From the NCBI RefSeq assembly GCF_023238625.1, contig NZ_CP096670.1, forward strand, positions 1,973,501 to 2,037,500: DNA of 64,000 bases, written 5' to 3'. Below the pieces are notes generated by a model. That model saw only the letters and a program-made list of their open reading frames with translations, made no database searches and was not told the origin of the DNA. A program made the translations under genes and the position numbers. This DNA is from Agarivorans sp. TSD2052. Lineage in GTDB: Bacteria > Pseudomonadota > Gammaproteobacteria > Enterobacterales > Celerinatantimonadaceae. Below, one piece after another: positions 16,179-24,653 of this stretch; positions within the stretch are counted from its first letter, which is position 1, and each line of letters starts with the position of its first letter.

Positions 16179-18317
16179 TTAACCTCGGTTCTTTAGTAAA
16201 GCCAGAGATCCCTGCCAGCAATAGGTTTGTTGATTAAATTCAATAGAGTGTTGTGTATTGGGTGTAACATCGCGCTGATTACTTATCATAATCGTGAAGT
16301 TGATGTCTTCCCCCTGCACAGTAATAACACTGCCGATGTCATTGCTAACAATCACCGTCACTTGGTTTACTTTACCGCGAGCATTGGTACTTGCTTCTAC
16401 CGCTTCGTTAAAGTACCCGTGGGTTTCTAATACGTTAGCAAATACCGTAGATTTAGCCTTACGGCGTAAGATAAAACTGGTTTCGTTACGCAGGTTAAAT
16501 TGTGGGTCGTTAGCGCCAACACGCGTAAAAAACAGTTCATCGTTGGCTTCACTCGCACTAATCCACGAGTAATAACTGCTGCCTTGTAGCCAGCTAACTA
16601 AGCTGTTATCCGCGGCTTTACCTTGCGCTTCATTCCACAGGTGTTGATAACCATAATTGTCACCCATTGGGGCTAATTCAGTGTGGGTTTGGTAGTCGCT
16701 ATTACAGCGTACAATTTGCCCTTGGTATTGCAGGGCGTAATCGTAGCTATGTTCTTGTTCGCTGCTTAAACGGAATACATCAACTAGCAAGGGAGCTTCA
16801 AGGGCTTCATCGTTAATTAGTACTAAACTGCGCTGTTGTTGAACGCCGGGGTAGAAATCATCGGCAAAGGCACTGACGGCCTGTAAGTCTTGATTGTCTG
16901 TATTAAAGAAATGGGGAATACCATGTTTGCTGTCGGCTAACTTAACGTCAAAGTTATTTTGACAGCCTTGATCTACCGCTACTGCATTATGGGCTATGGT
17001 TTGGCGTGCGTAAGATTTATTTTCGTCTAGGTAACGCCCACCAAATTTAGGCTCTACATTTACCCAGCGACCAAATCCGTATTCTTTTAACACTTCTTGG
17101 CCGCGGTTAAAGAAGCTAATACCCAAGGTATCAAAATGGCCATGGCCCATGCCATGTTGGCCATAGTTCATCACTAACTGGCTAACGTCACCACCTTTGC
17201 TTTGCATACGAACAAAACCTTGAGCTCCGCGGTCGCCATTGGGGCCTTCGTTTAACTCTACGCTTGGCCAGTGTGGCAGGCTTGGGTTGGTGCTTTGCTC
17301 ATAAGCATCGGAAAGTGTTAAGCCACAACTATGTAGCCAAACGCCTTGCTGAATCTGTGCCATAGCTAATAAGCGTTCATCATGACCGTAATGTTTGTAG
17401 GCTAAGCTGACGGCAACCACCACGCCTTGATCTTTGATATCCATTGATAATGAAGCATCATTTAGCGCAGGGAATACGCCATTAGGGTAGGCGGTAGCAA
17501 GCATCGCTTTTATGGTTTTGCCGATGACTTGATCTTTATATTCAAAGATATTTAGTTCTGGGCGGTGGCGGTGTAATACCTCGGCAAATAAACACAGTGG
17601 TCTAATGGCGTAACGGTGATAATAGGGGCCTTCCATATAGTAGCCAGAGGGAGCAAATAGTTGGCTAATTTGAGCTAGAAAACCGCCAGTCACATCATCG
17701 CCTTTCAAGCCATGCACTGACATCTCTATGTATTCGGGTTTATCAATGGCGAGCCCACATATACCGACGGCGGCAACAGCCCATAAACCATGGTTATGAA
17801 TGCGGTCAAAGTCGAAGCCATATTTGTCGGTGAACATGTCCAGCATCGGTTGAAATAACTGGCCTTCGATGTGTTGGCGCTGTTCTTCGTTTAACCAATG
17901 TTTAATACAGCTGTATCCTAGGCTGGCATATAAAAGCCAAACGTGTTCGTTTAAGATCTGGTGGAACAAGCGCCCAGGAGGATTAGTATTACGCTGAATA
18001 TGGAAACCAAAACCTAAATATTTGTCAGCGTATTCACTTAACATATCAGCTGCGTAATGAGCGTATTGGTCTTCACCTGTAATTAGAAATAGGCGGCCTG
18101 CTTGGTTAATATACTGGTAGTTCTGTTTGTGGCGGTTATGCTCATACCCGCCAGCTTCACCGTGTCCAGGCACTTCAATAGGATTGGCCATGTAAGTTTG
18201 GGTATCGCTAATCATGCTAGCTAAGGTTTTACCCATTAAGCTATCGCGCCCCAGTTGATTACGCATATCTAATATTTCGTGATGACTCATTAACACTGCA
18301 TTTACGTTCTCAAGCAT
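16179..18317 (-). CDS. PL17 exo-oligoalginate lyase, copy B (cytoplasmic)
   Basis: A 712-residue PL17 protein, first gene of a two-gene operon with the adjacent copy A. Catalytic residues are preserved: Asn175-His176 in HNHGLW and Tyr232 in YYMEGPYYHR. It is similar to copy A over the whole length, for example in the shared EVPGHGEAGGYEHNRHKQNY region (copy A has EIPGHGEAGG), but diverged enough in the middle and C-terminal parts that a recent duplication is unlikely. There is no signal peptide, so it is cytoplasmic. The ATG at 18317 is preceded by GAGG; a longer frame to 18371 would overrun the operator region. It is divergent from symporter 2 across a 300-bp region with two operator matches. 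Confidence 0.9.
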   Translation of the reverse strand: MLENVNAVLMSHHEILDMRNQLGRDSLMGKTLASMISDTQTYMANPIEVPGHGEAGGYEHNRHKQNYQYINQAGRLFLITGEDQYAHYAADMLSEYADKYLGFGFHIQRNTNPPGRLFHQILNEHVWLLYASLGYSCIKHWLNEEQRQHIEGQLFQPMLDMFTDKYGFDFDRIHNHGLWAVAAVGICGLAIDKPEYIEMSVHGLKGDDVTGGFLAQISQLFAPSGYYMEGPYYHRYAIRPLCLFAEVLHRHRPELNIFEYKDQVIGKTIKAMLATAYPNGVFPALNDASLSMDIKDQGVVVAVSLAYKHYGHDERLLAMAQIQQGVWLHSCGLTLSDAYEQSTNPSLPHWPSVELNEGPNGDRGAQGFVRMQSKGGDVSQLVMNYGQHGMGHGHFDTLGISFFNRGQEVLKEYGFGRWVNVEPKFGGRYLDENKSYARQTIAHNAVAVDQGCQNNFDVKLADSKHGIPHFFNTDNQDLQAVSAFADDFYPGVQQQRSLVLINDEALEAPLLVDVFRLSSEQEHSYDYALQYQGQIVRCNSDYQTHTELAPMGDNYGYQHLWNEAQGKAADNSLVSWLQGSSYYSWISASEANDELFFTRVGANDPQFNLRNETSFILRRKAKSTVFANVLETHGYFNEAVEASTNARGKVNQVTVIVSNDIGSVITVQGEDINFTIMISNQRDVTPNTQHSIEFNQQTYCWQGSLALLKNRG

Positions 18318-18351
18318 TGTAACCTCGTAATACTCATATCTATTGGCTATA

Positions 18352-18362
18352 AAGTAATACAA
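18352..18362. promoter_or_regulatory. Candidate operator AAGTAATACAA upstream of the PL17 operon
   Basis: Nine of 11 bases match the cluster motif, 35 bases upstream of the PL17 copy B start codon. Confidence 0.45.
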
Positions 18363-18537
18363 ATAGACCAACTAGTCAGCATAAAGATTTAAAAGAGTGA
18401 GCTTACTCACAATATATCTAACAGGGAGCTTCGAGCTGTCTCTAAGCCCTTTTATACGGGGCTTATACGGTACTTGATTGCAAATAACTTTTCTGACAAT
18501 TAAAAACAATTCGATCTCCATCACATATAATGTGCTT

Positions 18538-18548
18538 TTGTATTACAA
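18538..18548. promoter_or_regulatory. Operator TTGTATTACAA upstream of symporter 2
   Basis: A perfect match to the cluster motif read on the opposite strand, 70 bases before the symporter ATG. A CRP-like sequence, TTCGA-N6-TCACA, lies just upstream at 18510-18525. Confidence 0.65.
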
Positions 18549-18618
18549 TAAGATGATATTGCTTTTAAACTACGTCTGTTCTTTAATTTTCAGTTTCAAT
18601 TAACCTTCAGAGGCAGTT

Positions 18619-20385
18619 ATGAGTATTGATATCGTTGTTGTACTAGCCTACTTCGTATTTTTGATTGCGATAGGCTGGATGTTTCGTACTTTTACCTCTT
18701 CCACCAGTGATTACTTTAGAGGCGGCGGTAAAATGCTGTGGTGGATGGTAGGTGCGACAGCATTTATGACTCAATTTTCAGCATGGACCTTTACTGGAGC
18801 AGCAGGGAAAGCATTTACCGATGGTTTTGCCATCGTTATCTTGTTCTTGGCCAACGCGTTTGGCTATTTTATGAATTACATTTATTTCGCACCTAAGTTT
18901 AGGCAGCTTCGCGTTGTTACGGCCATTGAGGCGATTAAAAAGCGCTTTGGCCGTACCTCTGAGCAGTTTTTTACTTGGTTAGGTATGCCTGACAGCTTGA
19001 TTTCTGCGGGTGTCTGGTTGAACGGTTTGGCCATTTTTGTTGCCGCCGTATTTAACATCCCGATGGAAACAACCATTATCTTTACCGGTGTAGTACTCGT
19101 GATTATGGCCGTAACTGGTGGATCTTGGGCCGTTGTAGCTTCTGATTTTATGCAGATGTTAGTGATTATGGCTGTGACAATTACGTGTGCTATTGCCGCT
19201 TACTTCCATGGCGGCGGTTTAACCAATATCGTTAGTAATTTCCATGGCGATTTCGTTGTAGGCAGTAACTTAAACTACATTAGTATTTTCTTACTTTGGA
19301 TCGTGTTCATCTTTGTTAAGCAATTCGGTGTCATGAATAACAGCATTAATGCCTACCGTTATTTGTGTGCCAAAGACAGTGACAATGCGCGTAAAGCTGC
19401 AGGTCTTGCTTGTATCTTAATGATTGTTGGTCCGCTAATTTGGTTCTTACCGCCTTGGTATGTGAACGCGTTCATGCCTGACTTTGCCGAAGCTTATGGC
19501 TCGGTGGGGGGCAGTGATGCAGCTTATTTAGCCTTTGTTCAAAATGTGATGCCTGCGGGCATGGTAGGTTTGTTAATGTCGGCAATGTTTGCGGCTACGA
19601 TGAGCTCAATGGATTCAGGTTTAAACCGTAATGCAGGCATTTTTATACGTAATTTCTATTCGCCGATCGTACGAAAAGAAGCGGCCAGTGAAAAAGAGCT
19701 GATTGTAGCGAGTAAGTTAGCCACGATATTTATGGGCTTTGTGATTATCGCAATAGGCTTGTTTATAAATTCATTACGTCATTTAAGTTTGTTCGATATT
19801 GTGTTGAACATTGGTGCTCTAATTGGCTTCCCAATGTTAATTCCTGTGTTATTAGGCATGTGGGTGCGTAACACGCCTGATTGGGCTGGATGGGCCACCT
19901 TGATAGTTGGTGGTGTGGTGTCTTACGTATTCGGTGTGGCACTTACAGCAGATGATATCCAAAACTGGTTCGGTTTAGAGCAGCAACTAACAAGCCGCGA
20001 ATGGGCAGACCTTAAAGTTGGCTTAAGCTTGGCTGCACACGTAATTGTTACCGGTGGATTCTTCCTTGCAACAACCAAGTTCTACCGTGGCCGCACCCCT
20101 GAGCGTCAAGCTGAGGTTGATGAACTATTTCGTGATTGGAATACGCCGGTTTATGCAGAAAGCGAAGAGCAACAAAACCTTGATACTCGCCAACGTTCAA
20201 TGTTGGGCAACCTCATTAGCGTAGCAGGCTTCGGAATTATCGCGATGGCTTTGATTCCAAACGATATATCAGGCAGAGCTTTATTCGTATTATGTGGAAC
20301 TATCGTGTTAACGGCGGGGATACTGTTGGTTCAAGCAGCACGTAAACCTAATAAAACCTTAACCGTTGAACCTGCAACTGAATAA
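18619..20385 (+). CDS. SSS-family Na+/solute symporter (alginate monomer transporter, copy 2)
   Basis: A 588-residue polytopic inner-membrane symporter starting MSIDIVVVLAYFVFLIAIGW, paralogous to the protein at 4483-6255. Both share the LeuT-fold core stretch SAMFAATMSSMDSGLNRN (AAMFAATM in copy 1) and TGGSWAV. It should couple inward Na+ flow to uptake of DEH or short unsaturated alginate products, as the ToaA/ToaB symporters of Vibrio do; the substrate is inferred. It is the first gene of the apparent operon symporter-kdgF-kdgK-eda, with 115 bases to kdgF and short gaps after that. AGAGG precedes the ATG. Confidence 0.88.
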   Translation: MSIDIVVVLAYFVFLIAIGWMFRTFTSSTSDYFRGGGKMLWWMVGATAFMTQFSAWTFTGAAGKAFTDGFAIVILFLANAFGYFMNYIYFAPKFRQLRVVTAIEAIKKRFGRTSEQFFTWLGMPDSLISAGVWLNGLAIFVAAVFNIPMETTIIFTGVVLVIMAVTGGSWAVVASDFMQMLVIMAVTITCAIAAYFHGGGLTNIVSNFHGDFVVGSNLNYISIFLLWIVFIFVKQFGVMNNSINAYRYLCAKDSDNARKAAGLACILMIVGPLIWFLPPWYVNAFMPDFAEAYGSVGGSDAAYLAFVQNVMPAGMVGLLMSAMFAATMSSMDSGLNRNAGIFIRNFYSPIVRKEAASEKELIVASKLATIFMGFVIIAIGLFINSLRHLSLFDIVLNIGALIGFPMLIPVLLGMWVRNTPDWAGWATLIVGGVVSYVFGVALTADDIQNWFGLEQQLTSREWADLKVGLSLAAHVIVTGGFFLATTKFYRGRTPERQAEVDELFRDWNTPVYAESEEQQNLDTRQRSMLGNLISVAGFGIIAMALIPNDISGRALFVLCGTIVLTAGILLVQAARKPNKTLTVEPATE

Positions 20386-20500
20386 TTCAATTAACAACAA
20401 TCGAGCAGCAAGGTCGCGCGCGGCCTTGCGATTCGATAATTAGATAGCCGTCTATCTATTGATAGGCAGTAAGTACAATTAGATAATAACGAGAAACACT

Positions 20501-20836
20501 ATGACAGCATTTTTTAATTCAGCAGAAGCCACTTGGGACGACCTTGGCGATGGCATCACCCGTAAAATTGTCGGTTATACCGAGCAGTTAATGGTTGTTC
20601 ATGTTCGCTTTGAGAAGGGGGCCATTGGTGTACCTCACGCTCATGAACTACATGATCAAATTGGTTACGTTGCTGAAGGCAGCTTTGAAGCTGAAGTTAA
20701 CGGCGAAAAGAAAATTGTTAAAAAAGGCGATGCCTATATCGCTTCAAAAACCTTTATGCATGGGGCCGTGGCGCTTGAAGAAGGCAGTGTACTAGTAGAT
20801 TGTTTCTCACCCCCGCGTGAGGATTTCTTGGCTTAA
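20501..20836 (+). CDS. kdgF: KdgF-like cupin, copy 2
   Basis: A 111-residue cupin that linearises unsaturated uronate monomers to DEH. The cupin metal motif is VPHAHELHDQIGYVAEGSFE and the later His is in KTFMHGAVALEEGSV. It is about three-quarters identical by eye to copy 1 at 7828-8166. It lies 115 bases after the symporter and 12 bases before kdgK, inside the catabolic operon, so this copy is probably the main pathway enzyme. Confidence 0.9.
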   Translation: MTAFFNSAEATWDDLGDGITRKIVGYTEQLMVVHVRFEKGAIGVPHAHELHDQIGYVAEGSFEAEVNGEKKIVKKGDAYIASKTFMHGAVALEEGSVLVDCFSPPREDFLA

Positions 20837-20848
20837 GAGGAAACATTC

Positions 20849-21793
20849 ATGACTGAGTTAAAAGTCGCTTTTATTGGCGAATGCATGGTTGAGTTACAAC
20901 AGCAACAGCAGGGCTTACGCCAAAGCTTTGGTGGTGACACCTTAAATACAGCGGTGTATTTTTCGCGGTTAGTGAACAGTGCTACCGTGAGTTATGTTAC
21001 TGCCTTAGGTACCGATCAATTAAGCGACCAGATGCTTGCTATATGGCATCAAGAGCAAATTGACACTCAATTGGTACAGAGGTTGGGTGACAAATTACCT
21101 GGTATTTACATGGTGCAGGTTGATGAGACCGGTGAGCGTAGCTTTCTATACTGGCGAAATGATTCTGCGGCCAAATACTGGCTGGATAATGTAAGTGATG
21201 CATTGTTAGAACAATTGTATGCTTACGATGTTGTGTATTTATCGGGGATCAGTGTCGCTATTCTCTCTGAAGGGATGCGCGAGAAACTTTACCATGTTTT
21301 AGCTCAGTGCCAAGCTAATGGAGCTAAAGTAATGTTTGATAACAACTTCAGACCAGCACTTTGGCAAAGTAAGCAACAGGCGATTGATGCTTACGCAAAA
21401 ATTTTAGCTTGTACTCATACAGCGATGCTTACCTTTGATGACGAGCAAGCTATTTATGGTGATGAACACATAGAACAATGTATTGAACGTACCTTAGCGC
21501 TAGGTGTCAGTGAGTTGGTGATAAAGCGTGGCAGCAAAGACTGCCTAATTGTCACTGAAGAGGGTGCTATTAGTGTGCCTGCCACCAAGGTAGCCAATGT
21601 AGTGGATACTAATGCAGCAGGGGATTCTTTTGCAGCTGGTTATTTGGCGGCTCGTCTGCAAGGTGCTAACGCTAAACAAGCAGCGTTAACCGGCCATAAA
21701 ATGGCAGGAACCGTTATACAGCATAAAGGTGCCATTATTGATGCTAAGCACATGCCTACCATTCAGCTATTATCTACCGCAGATGCGGTATAA
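20849..21793 (+). CDS. kdgK: 2-keto-3-deoxygluconate kinase
   Basis: A 314-residue PfkB-family sugar kinase that phosphorylates KDG to KDPG with ATP in the cytoplasm. The N-terminal PfkB glycine motif is FGGDTLNTAVYFSRL. The C-terminal signature DTNAAGDSFAAGYLAARL contains the catalytic Asp in the anion-hole GD. The length matches KdgK. Position between kdgF and eda supports the substrate over other PfkB options. An AGAGGAAA ribosome binding site precedes the ATG. Confidence 0.93.
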   Translation: MTELKVAFIGECMVELQQQQQGLRQSFGGDTLNTAVYFSRLVNSATVSYVTALGTDQLSDQMLAIWHQEQIDTQLVQRLGDKLPGIYMVQVDETGERSFLYWRNDSAAKYWLDNVSDALLEQLYAYDVVYLSGISVAILSEGMREKLYHVLAQCQANGAKVMFDNNFRPALWQSKQQAIDAYAKILACTHTAMLTFDDEQAIYGDEHIEQCIERTLALGVSELVIKRGSKDCLIVTEEGAISVPATKVANVVDTNAAGDSFAAGYLAARLQGANAKQAALTGHKMAGTVIQHKGAIIDAKHMPTIQLLSTADAV

Positions 21794-21809
21794 CTATTAG
21801 GATAGAAAA

Positions 21810-22424
21810 ATGACATTAAATGAACAACTTCAGAAGCTTAAAGTAATTCCTGTTATTGCCATTGATAACGCCGATGATGCAGTACCGCTAGCAAAAGTTT
21901 TGGTTGATAACGGTTTACCTTGTGCCGAAATTACGTTTAGAACTCCTGCTGCAGCCCAAGCCATTGCCAATATGCGTGAAGCCTACCCTGATATGTTAAT
22001 CGGTGCTGGTACGGTGTTAACGAGTGAGCAAGTAGACCAAGCTATTGATGCGGGTGTAGATTTTGTTGTAAGCCCAGGTTTTAACCCGACCACCGTTCTT
22101 TACTGCCAACAACGAAATATGCCAATTATTCCAGGTGTAAATAACCCTTCGTTGGTTGAGCAAGCGATGGAAATGGGCTTAGATACCTTGAAGTTTTTCC
22201 CTGCTGAGCCTTCTGGCGGCGTAGGCATGTTGAAAGCATTGACTGCGGTTTATCCTGTTAAGTTCATGCCTACGGGCGGAGTATCAGTAAAAAACATTAA
22301 CGACTACTTAAGCATTAATGCAGTTCTTGCTTGCGGTGGTACGTGGATGGTACCGGCCAATTTAATTAAAGAACAAAACTGGGATGCCATTGCGGAGTTG
22401 GTTAAAGCTATCGACTTAAGTTAA
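21810..22424 (+). CDS. eda: KDPG aldolase (2-dehydro-3-deoxyphosphogluconate aldolase)
   Basis: A 204-residue class I aldolase that cleaves KDPG to pyruvate and glyceraldehyde-3-phosphate. Visible family marks are the catalytic Glu in CAEITFRTPAA, GAGTVLTSEQ, and the Schiff-base Lys in LKFFPAEPSGG, followed by the phosphate-binding FMPTGGVS. Length is as usual for Eda. It is the last gene of the symporter-kdgF-kdgK-eda operon, 16 bases after kdgK and followed by an intrinsic terminator. Confidence 0.95.
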   Translation: MTLNEQLQKLKVIPVIAIDNADDAVPLAKVLVDNGLPCAEITFRTPAAAQAIANMREAYPDMLIGAGTVLTSEQVDQAIDAGVDFVVSPGFNPTTVLYCQQRNMPIIPGVNNPSLVEQAMEMGLDTLKFFPAEPSGGVGMLKALTAVYPVKFMPTGGVSVKNINDYLSINAVLACGGTWMVPANLIKEQNWDAIAELVKAIDLS

Positions 22425-22447
22425 CAACGCTAATTCTTCGTTTTCAG

Positions 22448-22479
22448 AAGCTCTAAAGGTTAGCCCTTTAGAGCTTTTT
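22448..22479 (+). terminator. Intrinsic terminator of the kdgK-eda operon
   Basis: AAGCTCTAAAGG and CCTTTAGAGCTT form a 12-bp stem with a 5-base loop, ending in a T run. Confidence 0.92.
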
Positions 22480-22658
22480 CATATCTGCCGTTTGAGCTTC
22501 ATGTACCCACACATTGTTTGGCTAGGTGTGGTGATTATTAAGCTGACATTATGTTAACAATGTCAAAGAATGTTTAAAAATCATCGTTGTGTAATGTCAT
22601 TTTATTGAGCAAGTTAGCAGTATTTCAACAGTTATCCGATATACAATTGCTGGATATA

Positions 22659-22669
22659 TAATAATACAA
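22659..22669. promoter_or_regulatory. Candidate operator TAATAATACAA upstream of the chemoreceptor
   Basis: Nine of 11 bases match the cluster motif with an intact right half, ending 12 bases before the chemoreceptor ATG. If real, it places chemotaxis in the alginate regulon. Confidence 0.4.
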
Positions 22670-22681
22670 ATGTGAGGGTGT

Positions 22682-24592
22682 ATGAAGCAATTGGGATTTA
22701 AGGCTAGCCTATTAACCGCAATAACCAGTTTGATGATTTTATCGCTTTTAGTAAGTAGTTATTTGTCTTATAGTCTATTAAAACAGCAAATAACACTCGG
22801 CTTAACAGATGATATACATCATACAATTGATACTAAGGTGAGTGAGATTCAGGCCTCCTTTAGTAGAACCACTGCTGCGGTAACTGAGCTAGCAGCTTTG
22901 TATAAGCAAGGTGAACATAGCAACGACCATGTAAAGATGACTCAATACACTGCAAAATTAGGCGGAGTAGTTAAAGTTATTATAGGTTTTGATGATGGTT
23001 CGTCTTTTGTATCTAAAGCTTCTGAGTCATTTCCTGATGGCGTTGGCATTCCGAGTAAATACGATCCTCGTTCAAGACCTTGGTACCAAGCAGGCAAACG
23101 TAATGGTGTACTGTCTTTGAGCGATGTTTTTTTCACTCGCTCAGAGGGGATCCCGATGGTGGGCGTAATGCACCCGATTCAAGATGGGATTATCATGGCT
23201 GATCTGCGCTTTGACCAATTACAGCAGCAACTAGATTCTTTAAGTGAGATTGAGGGTGCCACTGGCTTTATCATCGACAAGCAGGGCTTGGTACTCGCTT
23301 CGAATACCCGTTTTATAAACCAGAAAGACAATATTAAGCAAAGTGAAAATTTGCTCGATGTGTTTTCTGCGGTGGTTGGTAGAGATGAATCGTTTGAGAC
23401 CGTTGAAATTGAAAGCATTGCCACTTTGATCGCTAGTCAGAAAATACCATTACTTGGCGACAACGAGTGGTATGTGGTTACGGTTGTAGATGAAGCCGTG
23501 GCGTTTGCTCCATTAACGGCTGCAACCTATAAGTTAGCGATGATCATCGCTTTAGCAGTGATCGTATCGGTGTTAATTTTGCTGTTTGTCATGAATAAAC
23601 TCTATCAGCCGATAAATAAACTGAGAGACTTAGTGACTGAGTTAGGCCAAGGTAATGCCGATTTAACACAGCGACTAGAGGTCAATAACGACGACGATAT
23701 TGGCAAAATAGCGTCGGGCATCAACAACTTTATTTCTCAATTACAAACCATGTTAGTTGATATCAATAATGCCACATTAAAACTGTCTAATGGCGTTAAT
23801 ACACTTCAACAGTATAGTCGTAGTAGTGAGCAAATTTTGGTACAACACTCTAGTGAAACAACACAAATTGTGACTGCCATAGAGGAGTTATCAAACACCG
23901 CGGTGATGGTTGCCGAACATACCAGCTCTGCAGCGCAATATACCAGTGATGCCAATCAAACGGGTGAGTTGTCAATTGATACTATCAAATCTACCCAGCA
24001 AAAAATTCAAGCGCTGGCAGCACAAATTCATGAAACTTCTAGCAACATTGAGAACATGAACAATGAGACCAGCAGTATTCAAAGTATTGTTGAGGTGATC
24101 GGTAGTATTGCAGAACAAACTAACTTATTGGCCTTGAATGCTTCCATTGAAGCGGCCAGAGCGGGCGATCAAGGCCGTGGTTTTGCGGTAGTTGCAGATG
24201 AGGTTCGTGCATTGGCAAGCCGCACTCAAACCAGCACTAGTGAGATTGAAACCGCACTTTCAAAACTTAAAAATGAAGCGTCGTTAGTTGTCTCTTCTAT
24301 TGGTAGCACTGAGCACACTTGTAACGACACGGTAGGAGAGGCGGCTAATACCTCTGATAATTTACAGGAAATGAGCGTTATTGTTACTAAAATCAACGAA
24401 CTGAATTCACAAGTATCAACCTCAGCTAATGAGCAAAATGTGGTTATTCAAGACATCAACAAAAGCATGCACCAAATCCATGACATGGTTGAAAAACTGA
24501 ATAATGAAGGGAGCTTACAACGCGTTGAAACTGAAAATATCGCCACAATCAATCGTGATTTAAGCGACATGATCGGAAAATTCAGACTATAA
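22682..24592 (+). CDS. Methyl-accepting chemotaxis protein with dCache sensor
   Basis: A 636-residue chemoreceptor. A first transmembrane helix spans about residues 9-30. A periplasmic double-Cache domain follows (the dCache stretch [11 protein letters not shown], then [17 protein letters not shown]). A second helix is at about 283-305, then HAMP and a long cytoplasmic coiled coil. The hairpin tip is [20 protein letters not shown], the CheA/CheW-contacting region of all MCPs. No CheR-binding pentapeptide is seen at the C-terminus. The ligand is unknown. Position directly after eda, with an operator-like site just before its start, suggests it senses alginate products or a metabolite made from them (inference). 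It has its own promoter, as terminators flank it. Confidence 0.9.
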   Translation: MKQLGFKASLLTAITSLMILSLLVSSYLSYSLLKQQITLGLTDDIHHTIDTKVSEIQASFSRTTAAVTELAALYKQGEHSNDHVKMTQYTAKLGGVVKVIIGFDDGSSFVSKASESFPDGVGIPSKYDPRSRPWYQAGKRNGVLSLSDVFFTRSEGIPMVGVMHPIQDGIIMADLRFDQLQQQLDSLSEIEGATGFIIDKQGLVLASNTRFINQKDNIKQSENLLDVFSAVVGRDESFETVEIESIATLIASQKIPLLGDNEWYVVTVVDEAVAFAPLTAATYKLAMIIALAVIVSVLILLFVMNKLYQPINKLRDLVTELGQGNADLTQRLEVNNDDDIGKIASGINNFISQLQTMLVDINNATLKLSNGVNTLQQYSRSSEQILVQHSSETTQIVTAIEELSNTAVMVAEHTSSAAQYTSDANQTGELSIDTIKSTQQKIQALAAQIHETSSNIENMNNETSSIQSIVEVIGSIAEQTNLLALNASIEAARAGDQGRGFAVVADEVRALASRTQTSTSEIETALSKLKNEASLVVSSIGSTEHTCNDTVGEAANTSDNLQEMSVIVTKINELNSQVSTSANEQNVVIQDINKSMHQIHDMVEKLNNEGSLQRVETENIATINRDLSDMIGKFRL

Positions 24593-24604
24593 AAAATCAC
24601 AACT

Positions 24605-24648
24605 GCCTATGTGTAGTGAATGTTGCTACACATAGGCTTTGTTTATTT
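24605..24648 (+). terminator. Intrinsic terminator between chemoreceptor and tandem phospholipase genes
   Basis: A perfect 12-bp stem (GCCTATGTGTAG and CTACACATAGGC) with a 9-base loop, followed by TTTGTTTATTT on the plus strand. The two flanking genes converge on it. Confidence 0.85.
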
Positions 24649-24653
24649 CGCGA

